Positions 47,413 through 55,541 of a stretch of 64,000 bases of DNA are shown one piece after another. A model generated the notes under the pieces. The model did no database searches, had not been told where the DNA came from, and was given only the letters and a program-made list of their open reading frames with translations. Numbering within the stretch: position 1 is the stretch's first letter; each line of letters starts with the position of its first letter. The position numbers were made by a program, and so were the translations under genes. Source of the DNA: JACVRW01 sp963728495 (GTDB lineage Bacteria > Actinomycetota > Thermoleophilia > Solirubrobacterales > Thermoleophilaceae); assembly GCA_963728495.1 (NCBI GenBank), contig CAVSKI010000009.1, positions 310,001 to 374,000 of the forward strand, written 5' to 3'.

Positions 47413-50094
47413 TCAGTGGGCGATCGGCACCGGCGCCGGTGATTCGGCCGTCCGAAGCGCGGGGGAGGGCGTGGGCAGCAGGCGCGCGCTCGCCATCAGG
47501 CGCGACGTGAACAAGCCGAGTTCGTAGCCCAGCGCGACGCCGACAATCACGTCGAGCCCGAAGTGAGCGCCGAACAGTACGCGGGTGAGCCCGACCAGCG
47601 CGACGTAGGCGATCAGCGGGTGGCGTAGCGCCGGCACCGCCGCTGCGGCCGCCGTGGCCATCGCGGCTGTCACGATCAGGTGACCGGAAGGGAACGAGGC
47701 GAGGTGGGCCCAGCTGCGCCCGTGCGAGAGCTGGATCTGGGTGCCCAAGATCTCCTCCGGCCGAGCACGCTCGATGAAAAGCTTCACGACCTCGAGGGCC
47801 GCGCCGGCGAGGTAGGCCGCAAGCACCACGCCGAGCACGGCACCCAGCACGTGGCGCGGGCGCCGCAGCGCGATCGCGGCTGCTATCGCCGTGGTCGAGA
47901 CGAGCAGGATGTAGTTCCGCGTGTGGGGATCGAGCGCCTGGTAGAGCCAGTCGGGGCCGTCACCCAGACCGTTGATCGCCAGCGTGAGCGCGTTGTCGAG
48001 CGGCTGGAAGACGGGCATCGCCGCGCCGAGCATGATCACGGCGAGCATCAGCGCAGCCAGGCGCGGCGTCCAGGCGCGCAGCACCGCGAGTGCGTCGCCC
48101 ACGCTGCCCGCCGGCGCCGTTTCCAGGCTCGCCGGCGCGAGTAGCGCGCGACCAACGCGCACCGTGTCGAACAGCGGGTGGAAGTGGCTGGGCTCGCCGT
48201 CGTAGATCGTCGGGATCTCGACCGACGCCACGCGCCGGTCGGTGGCGAGCAGCGCGCGCAGGTGGCGGCTCTCGGCGTCGTAGCCCCCGTCCGGGAGCGC
48301 AACCTCGCGTAGCGCTGGCGTGCGGAACAGCCGCATGCCGTTCTGGCTGTCCGGGACCCAGGCGCGGGCGCCGGCGAGCAGCGCCAGGCTGGCCGCGCGG
48401 TTGGCCATCCTGCGGGCGATAGGCATGGAGCGGCGGTCCCGGCGGTGGCCGACGACCACGTCGGCGCCACGGCTCGCCTCGACGAACGCGGGGATGCGCT
48501 TTGGGTCGTGCTGCCCGTCGGAGTCGAGCACCACGATCGCCTCGGGCGGGTTGGGGTCGGCCAGCAGCTGCGCCGCGCCGGCGGCCACGGCGCTGCCCTT
48601 GCCGCCGTTTTGACCGAGCCGCAGAACACGGACACGGTCGTCGCCGGCCAGCGTGTCGAGCGAGGCGGAAACCGGCGCCGGGGCGCCGTCGTCCACCAGC
48701 ACCACTTGGTCCACGTGGCGTAGCGCGGCACGCGCGACGCCCACCGCGCGCTGGGAGGCGAACACCGGGATGACTGCTGCGACCGTGGCGGGCCGCGGGC
48801 GGGCGGTCGGGGTGGTCGTGGCGCGGGCCACGCGGCGCTGAGCCAGGGCGAGCGGGACCAGCGCCACGAGCGCAGTGCCGCCGAGCCAGAGCACGGCGCG
48901 GTAGCTGCCGCCCAGCTCAACGGCCACGCCGGCGAGCGGCAGCGCCGCCGCCGCGGCGACCGAACGCCCGGCGAAGAAGACGCCGCTGTAGCGGCCCGCC
49001 TCGCCGTCGGGGACGAAGCGCGCGAAGTAAGCGAAGCCGAGCGCGGTGACGAGACCTGCGCCGAGCGCCGCGGCGGCGAACGCGGGAGCGGCCGCCGGCA
49101 GGCTGGTTGCGGGGGCGGCCGCGAGCAGGCCTCCGCCAAGCAGCGCCGCCCCGGTCAGCAGCAGCGGGTGCACGCGCTCGGGCCGGGCGCGGCCGGCGAG
49201 CAGCATGCCGAGCGCGGTGAGGGCACCGAATCCGAGCGGCAGGATACCGGCCACGGCCACGCCGAGACCGAGGCTCTGCTCGGCGTAGAGGACAAAGAAG
49301 GCAGGCAGCGCCGCGTAGCCGAACACCCACAGGGTCTGGGCGAGCAGCACCTCGCCGGCCCCCGGGCGGCGGAGCACGTTGCGCACTCCCGCGCTTCGGG
49401 GCCGGCTCTCAGCGGAGGCGGCTCGCTCGCCCAGCCGCAGGCGGCGGGTGACAACCAGCGTGGGCACGACCGTGGCCGCCAGCACGCCGGCCGCGAGGAT
49501 GAAGGCCGCCGCCGGCGCGGGCTCGATCAGCGCGCCGCCGATGGCCACCGCCACCACCGCGCCGGCTAGGCCGGCGATCTCCTGCGCGCTCGTGGCGGCG
49601 GGGCGGCGCCGGTCATCCACGTCCTCCGCGAGAATCGCCCGGTGCGCGGTGGTCAGCGCGTTGAGCCCGGCGTAGGCGAGGCCGGCGGCCAGCGCGAGGG
49701 CGACGTACGAGCTGCCGTTGCCGGCCGCGACAGCCACCAGCCCGCCGGCGGTGAGCACGGCGCCGCCGGCGATGAACGGCAGCCGACGGCCGCGACGATC
49801 CGACCAGATTCCGACCGCGATCGGAACGGCGAAGCCTGTGACCGCGTTGACCGTCATCACCGCGCCGATCAGCGAGGGCGCATCCTCGATCCGTTCGAGC
49901 AGCACCGGCAGGTAGGTGGTGGTGAGCGCACGTCCCGCGCCGGCGCCGACGGCGGCTAGCGAGAACGCGAAGAGCAGGGCGGGTCCGCCCAGGGCCATGG
50001 AGCCCGGCGCGGATGCGCCGGGAGCGCCTGGGTGGGCCCGCCGGACGGCGAGGCGCGAGCGGGAGCTGCTCCGGGTGCGGGCCGTGGCGATCAC
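47413..50094 (-). CDS. MFS-glycosyltransferase 2-PAP2 phosphatase triple-domain membrane protein
   Basis: An 893-residue fusion from GTG 50094. Residues ~30-415 form an MFS transporter (TYLPVLLERIEDAPSLIGAVMTVN, GIWSDRRGRRLPFIAGG). Residues ~432-640 form a GT2 glycosyltransferase of the dolichyl-phosphate-sugar synthase type (VIPVFASQ, VVLVDDGAP, NGGKGSAVAAG, VVLDSDGQHDPKRI). Residues ~675-865 form a PAP2 phosphatase with all three motifs: KLFIERARP, SFPSGHLIV and TRVLFGAHFGLD. Together they suggest synthesis, flipping and recycling of a polyprenyl-linked sugar in one polypeptide. The GTG overlaps the upstream kinase stop (GTGA), so the two are coupled. I know of no standard family with this order. 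Confidence 0.85.
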   Translation of the reverse strand: MIATARTRSSSRSRLAVRRAHPGAPGASAPGSMALGGPALLFAFSLAAVGAGAGRALTTTYLPVLLERIEDAPSLIGAVMTVNAVTGFAVPIAVGIWSDRRGRRLPFIAGGAVLTAGGLVAVAAGNGSSYVALALAAGLAYAGLNALTTAHRAILAEDVDDRRRPAATSAQEIAGLAGAVVAVAIGGALIEPAPAAAFILAAGVLAATVVPTLVVTRRLRLGERAASAESRPRSAGVRNVLRRPGAGEVLLAQTLWVFGYAALPAFFVLYAEQSLGLGVAVAGILPLGFGALTALGMLLAGRARPERVHPLLLTGAALLGGGLLAAAPATSLPAAAPAFAAAALGAGLVTALGFAYFARFVPDGEAGRYSGVFFAGRSVAAAAALPLAGVAVELGGSYRAVLWLGGTALVALVPLALAQRRVARATTTPTARPRPATVAAVIPVFASQRAVGVARAALRHVDQVVLVDDGAPAPVSASLDTLAGDDRVRVLRLGQNGGKGSAVAAGAAQLLADPNPPEAIVVLDSDGQHDPKRIPAFVEASRGADVVVGHRRDRRSMPIARRMANRAASLALLAGARAWVPDSQNGMRLFRTPALREVALPDGGYDAESRHLRALLATDRRVASVEIPTIYDGEPSHFHPLFDTVRVGRALLAPASLETAPAGSVGDALAVLRAWTPRLAALMLAVIMLGAAMPVFQPLDNALTLAINGLGDGPDWLYQALDPHTRNYILLVSTTAIAAAIALRRPRHVLGAVLGVVLAAYLAGAALEVVKLFIERARPEEILGTQIQLSHGRSWAHLASFPSGHLIVTAAMATAAAAAVPALRHPLIAYVALVGLTRVLFGAHFGLDVIVGVALGYELGLFTSRLMASARLLPTPSPALRTAESPAPVPIAH

Positions 50095-51002
50095 GCCGCC
50101 GCTCCCGAGCGGGGGAAGGCCACGCGCAGGCGGGCGCGCTCCACGCTCACGGTCGCCGTCGTGGTGCCGAGGAAGACGGTGTCGGCAACCAGAGGCAGGG
50201 GTTCGGTCAGCCGGGCACGGCTCGCCGGGATACGACGCACGCCGCGCTTGCCGAGGTGCCGGCCGCGCCGGGCCGCGGCGAGCAGCGCCAGCAGCCGGCG
50301 CCGGCCATGCGCCTCGAGCAGGATTGCCTCGAAGCGCCCGTCGGCAGGGTCGGCGCCCGGGTCGACCTCGAAGCCGAAGCCGAAGTACGGAAGGTTCGAG
50401 AGAAAGAGCTGTGCCGCCGAGTCCGAGCGCATCTCCTTGTCCGGGAGGCGGAGCACCGCGCGATAGGGACGAAAGCGGCGCAGCGCGCCTACGAGCGCGC
50501 GCAGGCCCTGCCGAAGGTCGGCCGAATTGTCGGCTCGGTAGCCGGCGCGGGCCTCGGCGTGGAAGCCGGCGCTCACCGCCTCGAGCGCATAGAGGGAGCG
50601 CTCGGGCGTGACCACGCGCAGCGCGTCGACCGGCTGCGCGGGTGCGCTCGCGGCCACCGCCAGCGCGCCGACACGGCTGGTGGGGATGCCGAGCGCCCGG
50701 GCGATGTTGTTGGCGCGGCCGGAGGGGACGAGCGCGAGCTCCGGCAGCCTGCCCAGCGGCGCGTTGGCTGCGGCGTGTAGCGTGCCGTCGCCGCCCACCA
50801 GCACGGCGCGCTGGCCCAGCGCGGCGGCGTGGCGCAGCGCGTCCCACAGCTCCTGTTCGCTTGCGGTCACCACCGCCTCGGCGCCCGCGCCCTGTTCCTC
50901 GAGCACGGCAACCAGCGCCCGCGCGCTGGCGTGCGGATCCTCGATGCCGCTCGCGCGCCCGTTGATTATCAGGAGGAGGCGCGCCGGCCTGCTAGCGTCC
51001 AC
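50091..51002 (-). CDS. Diacylglycerol kinase-like protein
   Basis: A lipid kinase of 303 residues from GTG 51002, DagK/YegS type: LLLIINGRASG, VLVGGDGTLHAAANA, VPSGRANNIARALGIPTS (replacing the usual PAGTAND) and DPADGRFEAILLEAHG. It would phosphorylate a diacylglycerol or similar lipid. Its stop overlaps the start of the MFS-GT2-PAP2 gene. Upstream, the same frame stays open through sequence antisense to the PAP2 gene and into the DedA domain at 52265, so a 724-residue DedA-kinase fusion is formally possible. The start GTG lies only 12 bp from the divergent PAP2 start. Confidence 0.8.
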   Translation of the reverse strand: MDASRPARLLLIINGRASGIEDPHASARALVAVLEEQGAGAEAVVTASEQELWDALRHAAALGQRAVLVGGDGTLHAAANAPLGRLPELALVPSGRANNIARALGIPTSRVGALAVAASAPAQPVDALRVVTPERSLYALEAVSAGFHAEARAGYRADNSADLRQGLRALVGALRRFRPYRAVLRLPDKEMRSDSAAQLFLSNLPYFGFGFEVDPGADPADGRFEAILLEAHGRRRLLALLAAARRGRHLGKRGVRRIPASRARLTEPLPLVADTVFLGTTTATVSVERARLRVAFPRSGAAA

Positions 51003-51014
51003 GCGGTCGCGGTG

Positions 51015-51563
51015 ATGGCTTCCCTGCTCGACCTCGATCGTGCGCTCGTCGAGGCCGCTCCGGCCTTCGAGCACCCCTGGCTGACGGCTGTGTTCGTGGT
51101 GCTCTCGGCCTCGTGGGTTAAGGGGCCGCTGCTCGTGGCGCTGGGACTTTGCTCGGACGTGTGGCGGCGGCGACTGCCGATGGCCTGCCTGGCCGCGGTC
51201 GTCGCCAGCGGCGCCGCCTCGCTCGTTGTGAGCGCCCTCAAGGACACCTTCGACCGCGCGCGCCCGCCCCTGACCGATCCGGGACTCGGGTCCCTCGCCG
51301 CGCTTCCCGACAACCCGTCGTTTCCCTCCGGGCACAGCGCCACTGCCTTCGCCGCGGCCACCGCCGTGGCCATACTCTCCCCGCGCCTGCGTGCGCCGGC
51401 GCTGGCCATTGCCGCCGCGGTGGCGCTCTCGCGCGTCTACCTGCGTGTCCACTTCCCGCTCGACGTCGTTGCCGGTGCTCTCGTCGGCGCCCTCCTGGGT
51501 GCGCTCTGCGCGCTCGCCGCGCTGCGCCTCGCGCGAGCCGCGGCGCCGGCCCAGGCCGCTTGA
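51015..51563 (+). CDS. PAP2-family membrane phosphatase
   Basis: A 182-residue PAP2 lipid phosphatase with six predicted helices. The three catalytic motifs are complete: KDTFDRARPP (KX6RP), PSFPSGHSATAF (PSGH) and SRVYLRVHFPLD (SRX5HX3D). The active site would face outside, dephosphorylating undecaprenyl pyrophosphate or phosphatidate. ATG 51015 directly follows an in-frame GTG 51012. The gene is entirely antisense to the open frame that links DedA (52265) and the kinase (50091). Its codons avoid TTA, CTA and TCA, which is why the opposite strand stays open. Confidence 0.85.
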   Translation: MASLLDLDRALVEAAPAFEHPWLTAVFVVLSASWVKGPLLVALGLCSDVWRRRLPMACLAAVVASGAASLVVSALKDTFDRARPPLTDPGLGSLAALPDNPSFPSGHSATAFAAATAVAILSPRLRAPALAIAAAVALSRVYLRVHFPLDVVAGALVGALLGALCALAALRLARAAAPAQAA

Positions 51564-52265
51564 GCGAAGCGCCGAGATAGCGGCATAGGCCAACGCTGCG
51601 AGCAGCGCCACGCCGAGCGCGATGCGCGCGGCGCTTTCGCCCGACTCGGCAAACGACTCAGAGAACCCGTACCCGACGAGCGTGAAGGTTGCCGCCCAAA
51701 GCAGGGCACCCGCCGCGCTCCAAGGCACGAAGCGGCGCAGCGTGAGGCCCGAGGCCCCGGCGAGGAAGGGCGACACCGCGCGCACAAGCCCAGCGAAGCG
51801 GCCGACGAGCACAGCTTTGCCGCCGTGGCGGTCGTAGAAGCGCTCCACCTTCTCCAGCCGTTCCGGGCCGAGACGCAAGCCTGAGGCATGACGAACGAGG
51901 AAGCGGCGCCCGAGACGCCGGCCCAGCAGGAAACTCGCGAGGTCCCCTGCCGCCGCAGCGAGCCACACGAGTCCGATAAGCGGGACGAGATCGACCTCTC
52001 CTCTGGCGGCCACCACCCCGCCCACGACGACAGCCGTCTCTCCCGGCACCGCGAGACCGACAAACGCGCCGGTCTCGAGGAACGCGAAGCCCGCCACCGC
52101 GGGGTAGGCCCAACTCCCGAGGGTGTTCGTGGCGTCTTCGAGCGTGCCACTGAGGTCCGGCAGCGGTACCGCCCCGAGCACCACCAGCAGCGCGCCCGCC
52201 GTCCCGGCCAGCGCCGTCCCCAGGACGAGGTGGTTCTGAAATCGCTGGGGGCGGGTCAGTTCCAT
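51561..52265 (-). CDS. DedA-family membrane protein (no stop before the kinase gene)
   Basis: About 235 residues of a DedA/SNARE-associated protein; the family includes undecaprenyl-phosphate and phospholipid flippases. Hallmarks are FAFLETGAFVGLAVPGETAVVVGGVVA, AAGDLASFLLGRRLGRRF, FYDRHGGKAVLVGRFAGLVRAVSPFLAGASG (the G-x-x-x-x-R-x-x-P-x-x-x-G-like segment) and a final helix to SALRSS. The domain ends at 51561, exactly at the stop of the convergent PAP2 gene, but the frame has no stop there. It continues as Arg/Gly/Glu-rich low-complexity sequence into the lipid kinase at 51002. The end given here is the domain boundary, not a stop codon. Inverted GTTCG/CGAAC repeats sit just upstream of its ATG. 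Confidence 0.8.
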
Positions 52266-52561
52266 CGTTCGCTATATGTCGAACTATTCGTTCGGGACCA
52301 GCTTACGGAAAGTAATAAAGGCCGTCAAGCGTTTAGTGCACCGCGTTGGGGCCGACCGATGTGTGGGATGGCGCACAAAAGTGGGGAGGCGGCGTTCCGG
52401 GACGTGACCAGATGCAGCATGCGCTCAGCTTGCAGGTGGAGCGAGCCGCGGGAAATGGAGGTATCCGACTTCGAGTCGTTCGGGCAACCGCCGGTCGAAG
52501 TGGGGTTAGCCGAAGCACTTCCGCCGGGCTGGCCGCCAACCACGCAGGTCCGGCTGCATCC
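52266..52561. promoter_or_regulatory. Upstream region of dedA with GTTCG/CGAAC inverted repeats
   Basis: This is the largest gene-free stretch (296 bp). Immediately upstream of dedA, GTTCG (52267-52271), CGAAC (52280-52284) and GTTCG (52290-52294) form two overlapping inverted repeats with 8- and 5-base centres, in AT-rich surroundings (TACTTTCCGT and TTTATTAC on the minus strand). This is a likely promoter/operator for the leftward dedA. I see no gene, RNA or repeat in the remaining ~220 bp, which separates dedA from the aminotransferase 3' end. Confidence 0.5.
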
Positions 52562-54019
52562 TCAGGTACGACTGGGAGCCCTGGCATGCTCGGTCGCGTT
52601 GGGCGCAACTGCGGTCGCGAGCGGCGAGGCGCGGGATGCGCCGGTGTGCACGGGATCAGCGGGCTGGTACTCATCGTCGGCCGACACGTAGCGGTAGCTG
52701 GTCGCGGGTCCGTTGCGGGCGATGTCATGGAGGGCGTCGGTCAGCCGGTCCAGGTCAGCAGGCGTCGTGCCGAGCCCGAGGCTGGCCCTCACCGCGCCGG
52801 GCATTGCCGGCCGGCCGCCGGCCGCCAGCTCGGTCCCGAGCCTGCGGAGCTCCTCGTCCGAGATCCCGAGAAGGTGGGCGATTAGGGGGTGCGCGCAGAA
52901 GCAGCCGTGGCGGACGCCGATCGCGTGCTCGGCGCTGAGGATCGCGGCGAGGTGCGGATGGCGATAGCCCGACAGCTGGAAGGCGGCGACGCCGACACGG
53001 TCGACGTGCTCGGCGGACCAGAGCGCGAGCGTCTCGAGTCCGGGCACCTCGCGCAGGCCCGCGCGCAGGCGCGCTGTAAGTGCACGCTCGTGCCGCGCGA
53101 CCGCGTCCATGCCGAGCGCGGCCAAGCTGCGGCAGGCGGCGCCGAGCGCGATGACGCCGACGACGTTGGGTGAGCCCGCCTCGTGGCGCTCGGGCCCGTC
53201 GGCCCAGATCACGTCGTCGAGCGTTACGAGCTTGATCGCTCCACCGCCGCGAAGCAGCGGCGCCGTCTTGGCGAGCCGGCTGAGATCGCCGACCAGGGCG
53301 CCCGCGCCGAAGGGCGCGTAGAGCTTGTGACCCGAGAACGCGAGCAGGTCGATCCCCATGGCGGCCATGTCGATCGCACGGTGTGGAGCGAGCTGGGCGG
53401 CGTCGACGAACAGCTGCGCACCGTGGTGGTGGGCGATCTTCGCGAGCCGCGCGAGCGGCCATACCTCGCCGGTGACGTTCGACGCCCCGGTGACCGCGAC
53501 GACGTCGAACGGCGCCGGTGCCGCCCCCAGCGCCCGCTCGCAGCCCTCGCACAGCTCATCCGCCGAGCCCGGGAAGGCCAGCGTCTCGAGGTGGTGGCGG
53601 CGCCAGGGCAGCATGTTGGCGTGGTGCTCGATCGGGGTACCGAGCACGCGCGTTCCATTGGGGAGGGCAGCGGCGAGGACGTTGATTGCCTCGGTCGTGT
53701 TGCGAACCAGCACGACCTCATCGTCCGGGCGTGCCCCGACGAACGTGGCCACGTCGCCGCGGGTCGATTCGAACGCCTCGGTCGCCAACCGCGACTTGCG
53801 TCCGGTGCCCCGATGGACGCTGCTGTACCAGGGGATAAAGGCCTCGACGGCGCGCCAGACCTCGGGTAGCGCGGGGGTGCTCGCGGCGTAGTCGAGATTC
53901 ACATAGGGCCGCCGGCCGCCGTGCACGCACGACACCTCGGTGTCGCCGCCCACCAGCCGCACCGCGGCGCAAGCGGCTTCCGAGCCATCCGAGGGGCGCA
54001 CTGCGGCGGTGACCGGCAT
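52562..54019 (-). CDS. Class V aminotransferase (cysteine desulfurase-like, PLP)
   Basis: About 485 residues from ATG 54019. The fold-type I enzyme pattern is clear: YVNLDYAASTPALPEVWRA near the start, EVVLVRNTTEAINVLAAAL, IEHHANMLPWR, VTGASNVTGE, DAAQLAPHRAIDM and the PLP lysine in FSGHKLYAPFGAGALVG. Near the C-terminus GVRHGCFCAHPL carries a Cys where SufS/NifS-type desulfurases have their persulfide Cys. The first ~50 residues and the last ~60 (Pro/Thr/Ala-rich) are extra. It may be a desulfurase or an amino-sugar/ergothioneine-type lyase. No suf or isc partner is near. It interrupts the lipid-phosphate island. Confidence 0.82.
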   Translation of the reverse strand: MPVTAAVRPSDGSEAACAAVRLVGGDTEVSCVHGGRRPYVNLDYAASTPALPEVWRAVEAFIPWYSSVHRGTGRKSRLATEAFESTRGDVATFVGARPDDEVVLVRNTTEAINVLAAALPNGTRVLGTPIEHHANMLPWRRHHLETLAFPGSADELCEGCERALGAAPAPFDVVAVTGASNVTGEVWPLARLAKIAHHHGAQLFVDAAQLAPHRAIDMAAMGIDLLAFSGHKLYAPFGAGALVGDLSRLAKTAPLLRGGGAIKLVTLDDVIWADGPERHEAGSPNVVGVIALGAACRSLAALGMDAVARHERALTARLRAGLREVPGLETLALWSAEHVDRVGVAAFQLSGYRHPHLAAILSAEHAIGVRHGCFCAHPLIAHLLGISDEELRRLGTELAAGGRPAMPGAVRASLGLGTTPADLDRLTDALHDIARNGPATSYRYVSADDEYQPADPVHTGASRASPLATAVAPNATEHARAPSRT

Positions 54020-54200
54020 GTCGATCGGCGGTGTCACCGGGTGTCCTTGCGCTCCGAGGCGCCGATCAGCAGCGGCCCACACCAGGGCCTGGTCGCCGTG
54101 GGCGAACGTCGCGCACCGATCGATCGACACCCGCGGGCTCCGGTGAAGGCGGAGGGCGTCATACCGGGATAGACGCGGGCCCGCGCGGTTTATTCCGCCC

Positions 54201-54408
54201 GTGCCGACGCGCAGGCTCCCCGCGGCGCGGGCAGCGAAGGGCGGAGCCAAGGGTCCCAACGTCATTCAGCAGCTGGCCGACGCCTTCGCGGCGCGAACGC
54301 GAGACCCTCGAGGGCCAGTGGAGGCGGGGCGAAGACGTGTCGATGGAAGACCTGCGGGTCGCGCTGCAGCGCTACCGCTCGTTCTTCCAGCGGCTGCTGT
54401 CCGCCTAG
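54201..54408 (+). pseudogene. Small hypothetical gene, one frameshift
   Basis: Two short frames join into one plausible ~69-residue protein: GTG 54201 gives a basic N-terminus then NVIQQLADAFAAR, and after a shift near 54290 the next frame gives ERETLEGQWRRGEDVSMEDLRVALQRYRSFFQRLLSA to the stop at 54408. Small helical proteins of this type (E-R-E-T-x-E-x-Q-W-R-x-G, then RVALQRYRxFFxRLL) recur in Solirubrobacterales, from memory, with unknown function. One base has been lost or gained. The surrounding gaps are 181 bp on the left and 60 bp on the right. Confidence 0.5.
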
Positions 54409-54468
54409 CGCAAGCGCGCCTCCGGAGCGGTGCGGGCGGCACGTCCGCGGTAGTCCTGATCGGGGGTC

Positions 54469-55473
54469 TCAGCGGTCAGCGGACTCGCGGGGTTCGTGCC
54501 CGATGCTGTCGACATGCCCGCGATCATCGAAGGTCTGCCCCCGAAAGCTGACGCTCGGGGACACATTCGACGTGGCGCGGGGTGAGGCGGACGAGTGAGC
54601 GTCGACCGTGGTTGCATCCGCGACCCGGGCAGCCTCCTCCGCTGCGGCCCCGAATCGCAGCAGGCGTCCGCCGAAGGCGATCGCGCAGATCGAGAACCAC
54701 GCCAAGCCGAGCGCGAGGCCGGCGATCACGTCGCTCAGCCAGTGCACGCCCAGGAGTACACGGCTGCCGGCCACCATGACGGCGAGTCCGGCCGCAACCC
54801 CGGCTATAGCCGCCCGTGCGTGTGCGCCGCGGCCGCGGCTGAGCAGGAGCGCCGCCGCCGCGAAGAACGCGGCCGCCCAGGAGGAGTGGCCGCTCGGAAA
54901 GGACGGCCCGAGCGTCTCGGCAATCGGGTTCAGCGCCGGCCGTACGCGATCCGCGAGGTCCTTGACGGTCGTGGTGAGGATGCCGTTCCCGGCGACGACG
55001 ATGCACAGAAAAGGCACGACCCACCTGCTCCGGGTTCGCACGGTCTCCATGACGGCCAGGACGGCGGCCAGCCCGACGACGACCACAGGCTCTCCCAGGT
55101 GAGTGATGGCGTTGAGCGCGTCCGTCGAGACCGGCGACGCGTGCCGGTCGCCCCAGTTCGCCACGCTGTTGTCCAGCCGGATGAGGTCGGCGTTGCCGCG
55201 GACCAGGTAGGCGAGCACCGCGAAGAGCGCGCCACCCCCCACGATCACGAGGAGCGCGAGCGTCAGCCCCAGGCCGGTCGCGGTCTGTGCATCGAGCCGG
55301 GTGGCAAGCGCCGTGCCGTGGCGGGGATGGCGCCGAATCGCCGCGCCGGCCTCTCTCGCCGTGCCCATGGTGGAGGGTGCGGCCGGGCCTGCTCCGCCCG
55401 CCCAGCGCCAGGTGAGTGTGCCTACCGCGCCGGCGGTCGCGGTAGCCACGATGAGTAAAACCAGCAGCGTCAT
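54469..55473 (-). CDS. PAP2-family membrane phosphatase
   Basis: A 334-residue PAP2 lipid phosphatase: KDLADRVRPALNP, SFPSGHSSWAAAFFAAA and GSRVLLGVHWLSDVIAG give complete catalytic motifs within six helices. The N-terminal ~70 residues hold one extra helix and a basic loop. The C-terminal ~75 residues (from RFGAAAEEAARVADAT) are polar, Ser/Arg-rich and probably cytosolic. It is divergent from the PAP2-kinase fusion 68 bp away, so two lipid phosphatases share one promoter region. Confidence 0.92.
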   Translation of the reverse strand: MTLLVLLIVATATAGAVGTLTWRWAGGAGPAAPSTMGTAREAGAAIRRHPRHGTALATRLDAQTATGLGLTLALLVIVGGGALFAVLAYLVRGNADLIRLDNSVANWGDRHASPVSTDALNAITHLGEPVVVVGLAAVLAVMETVRTRSRWVVPFLCIVVAGNGILTTTVKDLADRVRPALNPIAETLGPSFPSGHSSWAAAFFAAAALLLSRGRGAHARAAIAGVAAGLAVMVAGSRVLLGVHWLSDVIAGLALGLAWFSICAIAFGGRLLRFGAAAEEAARVADATTVDAHSSASPRATSNVSPSVSFRGQTFDDRGHVDSIGHEPRESADR

Positions 55474-55541
55474 GGGTAGGAGGGCAGCGGCAAGGAACTC
55501 AATTCGGGTCCTTGTACCCAGCGGATCGGGGAGGGAAGCGC

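Noticed and set aside
50095..50847. N-terminal extension of the MFS-GT2-PAP2 frame
   Set aside because: The frame is open upstream of GTG 50094 but overlaps the kinase gene and encodes only Arg/Ala/Gly-rich sequence, so I placed the start at 50094.
52280..52294. LexA (SOS) box upstream of dedA
   Set aside because: CGAAC and GTTCG are separated by five bases, not the four required by the actinobacterial LexA consensus, and no DNA-repair gene follows.
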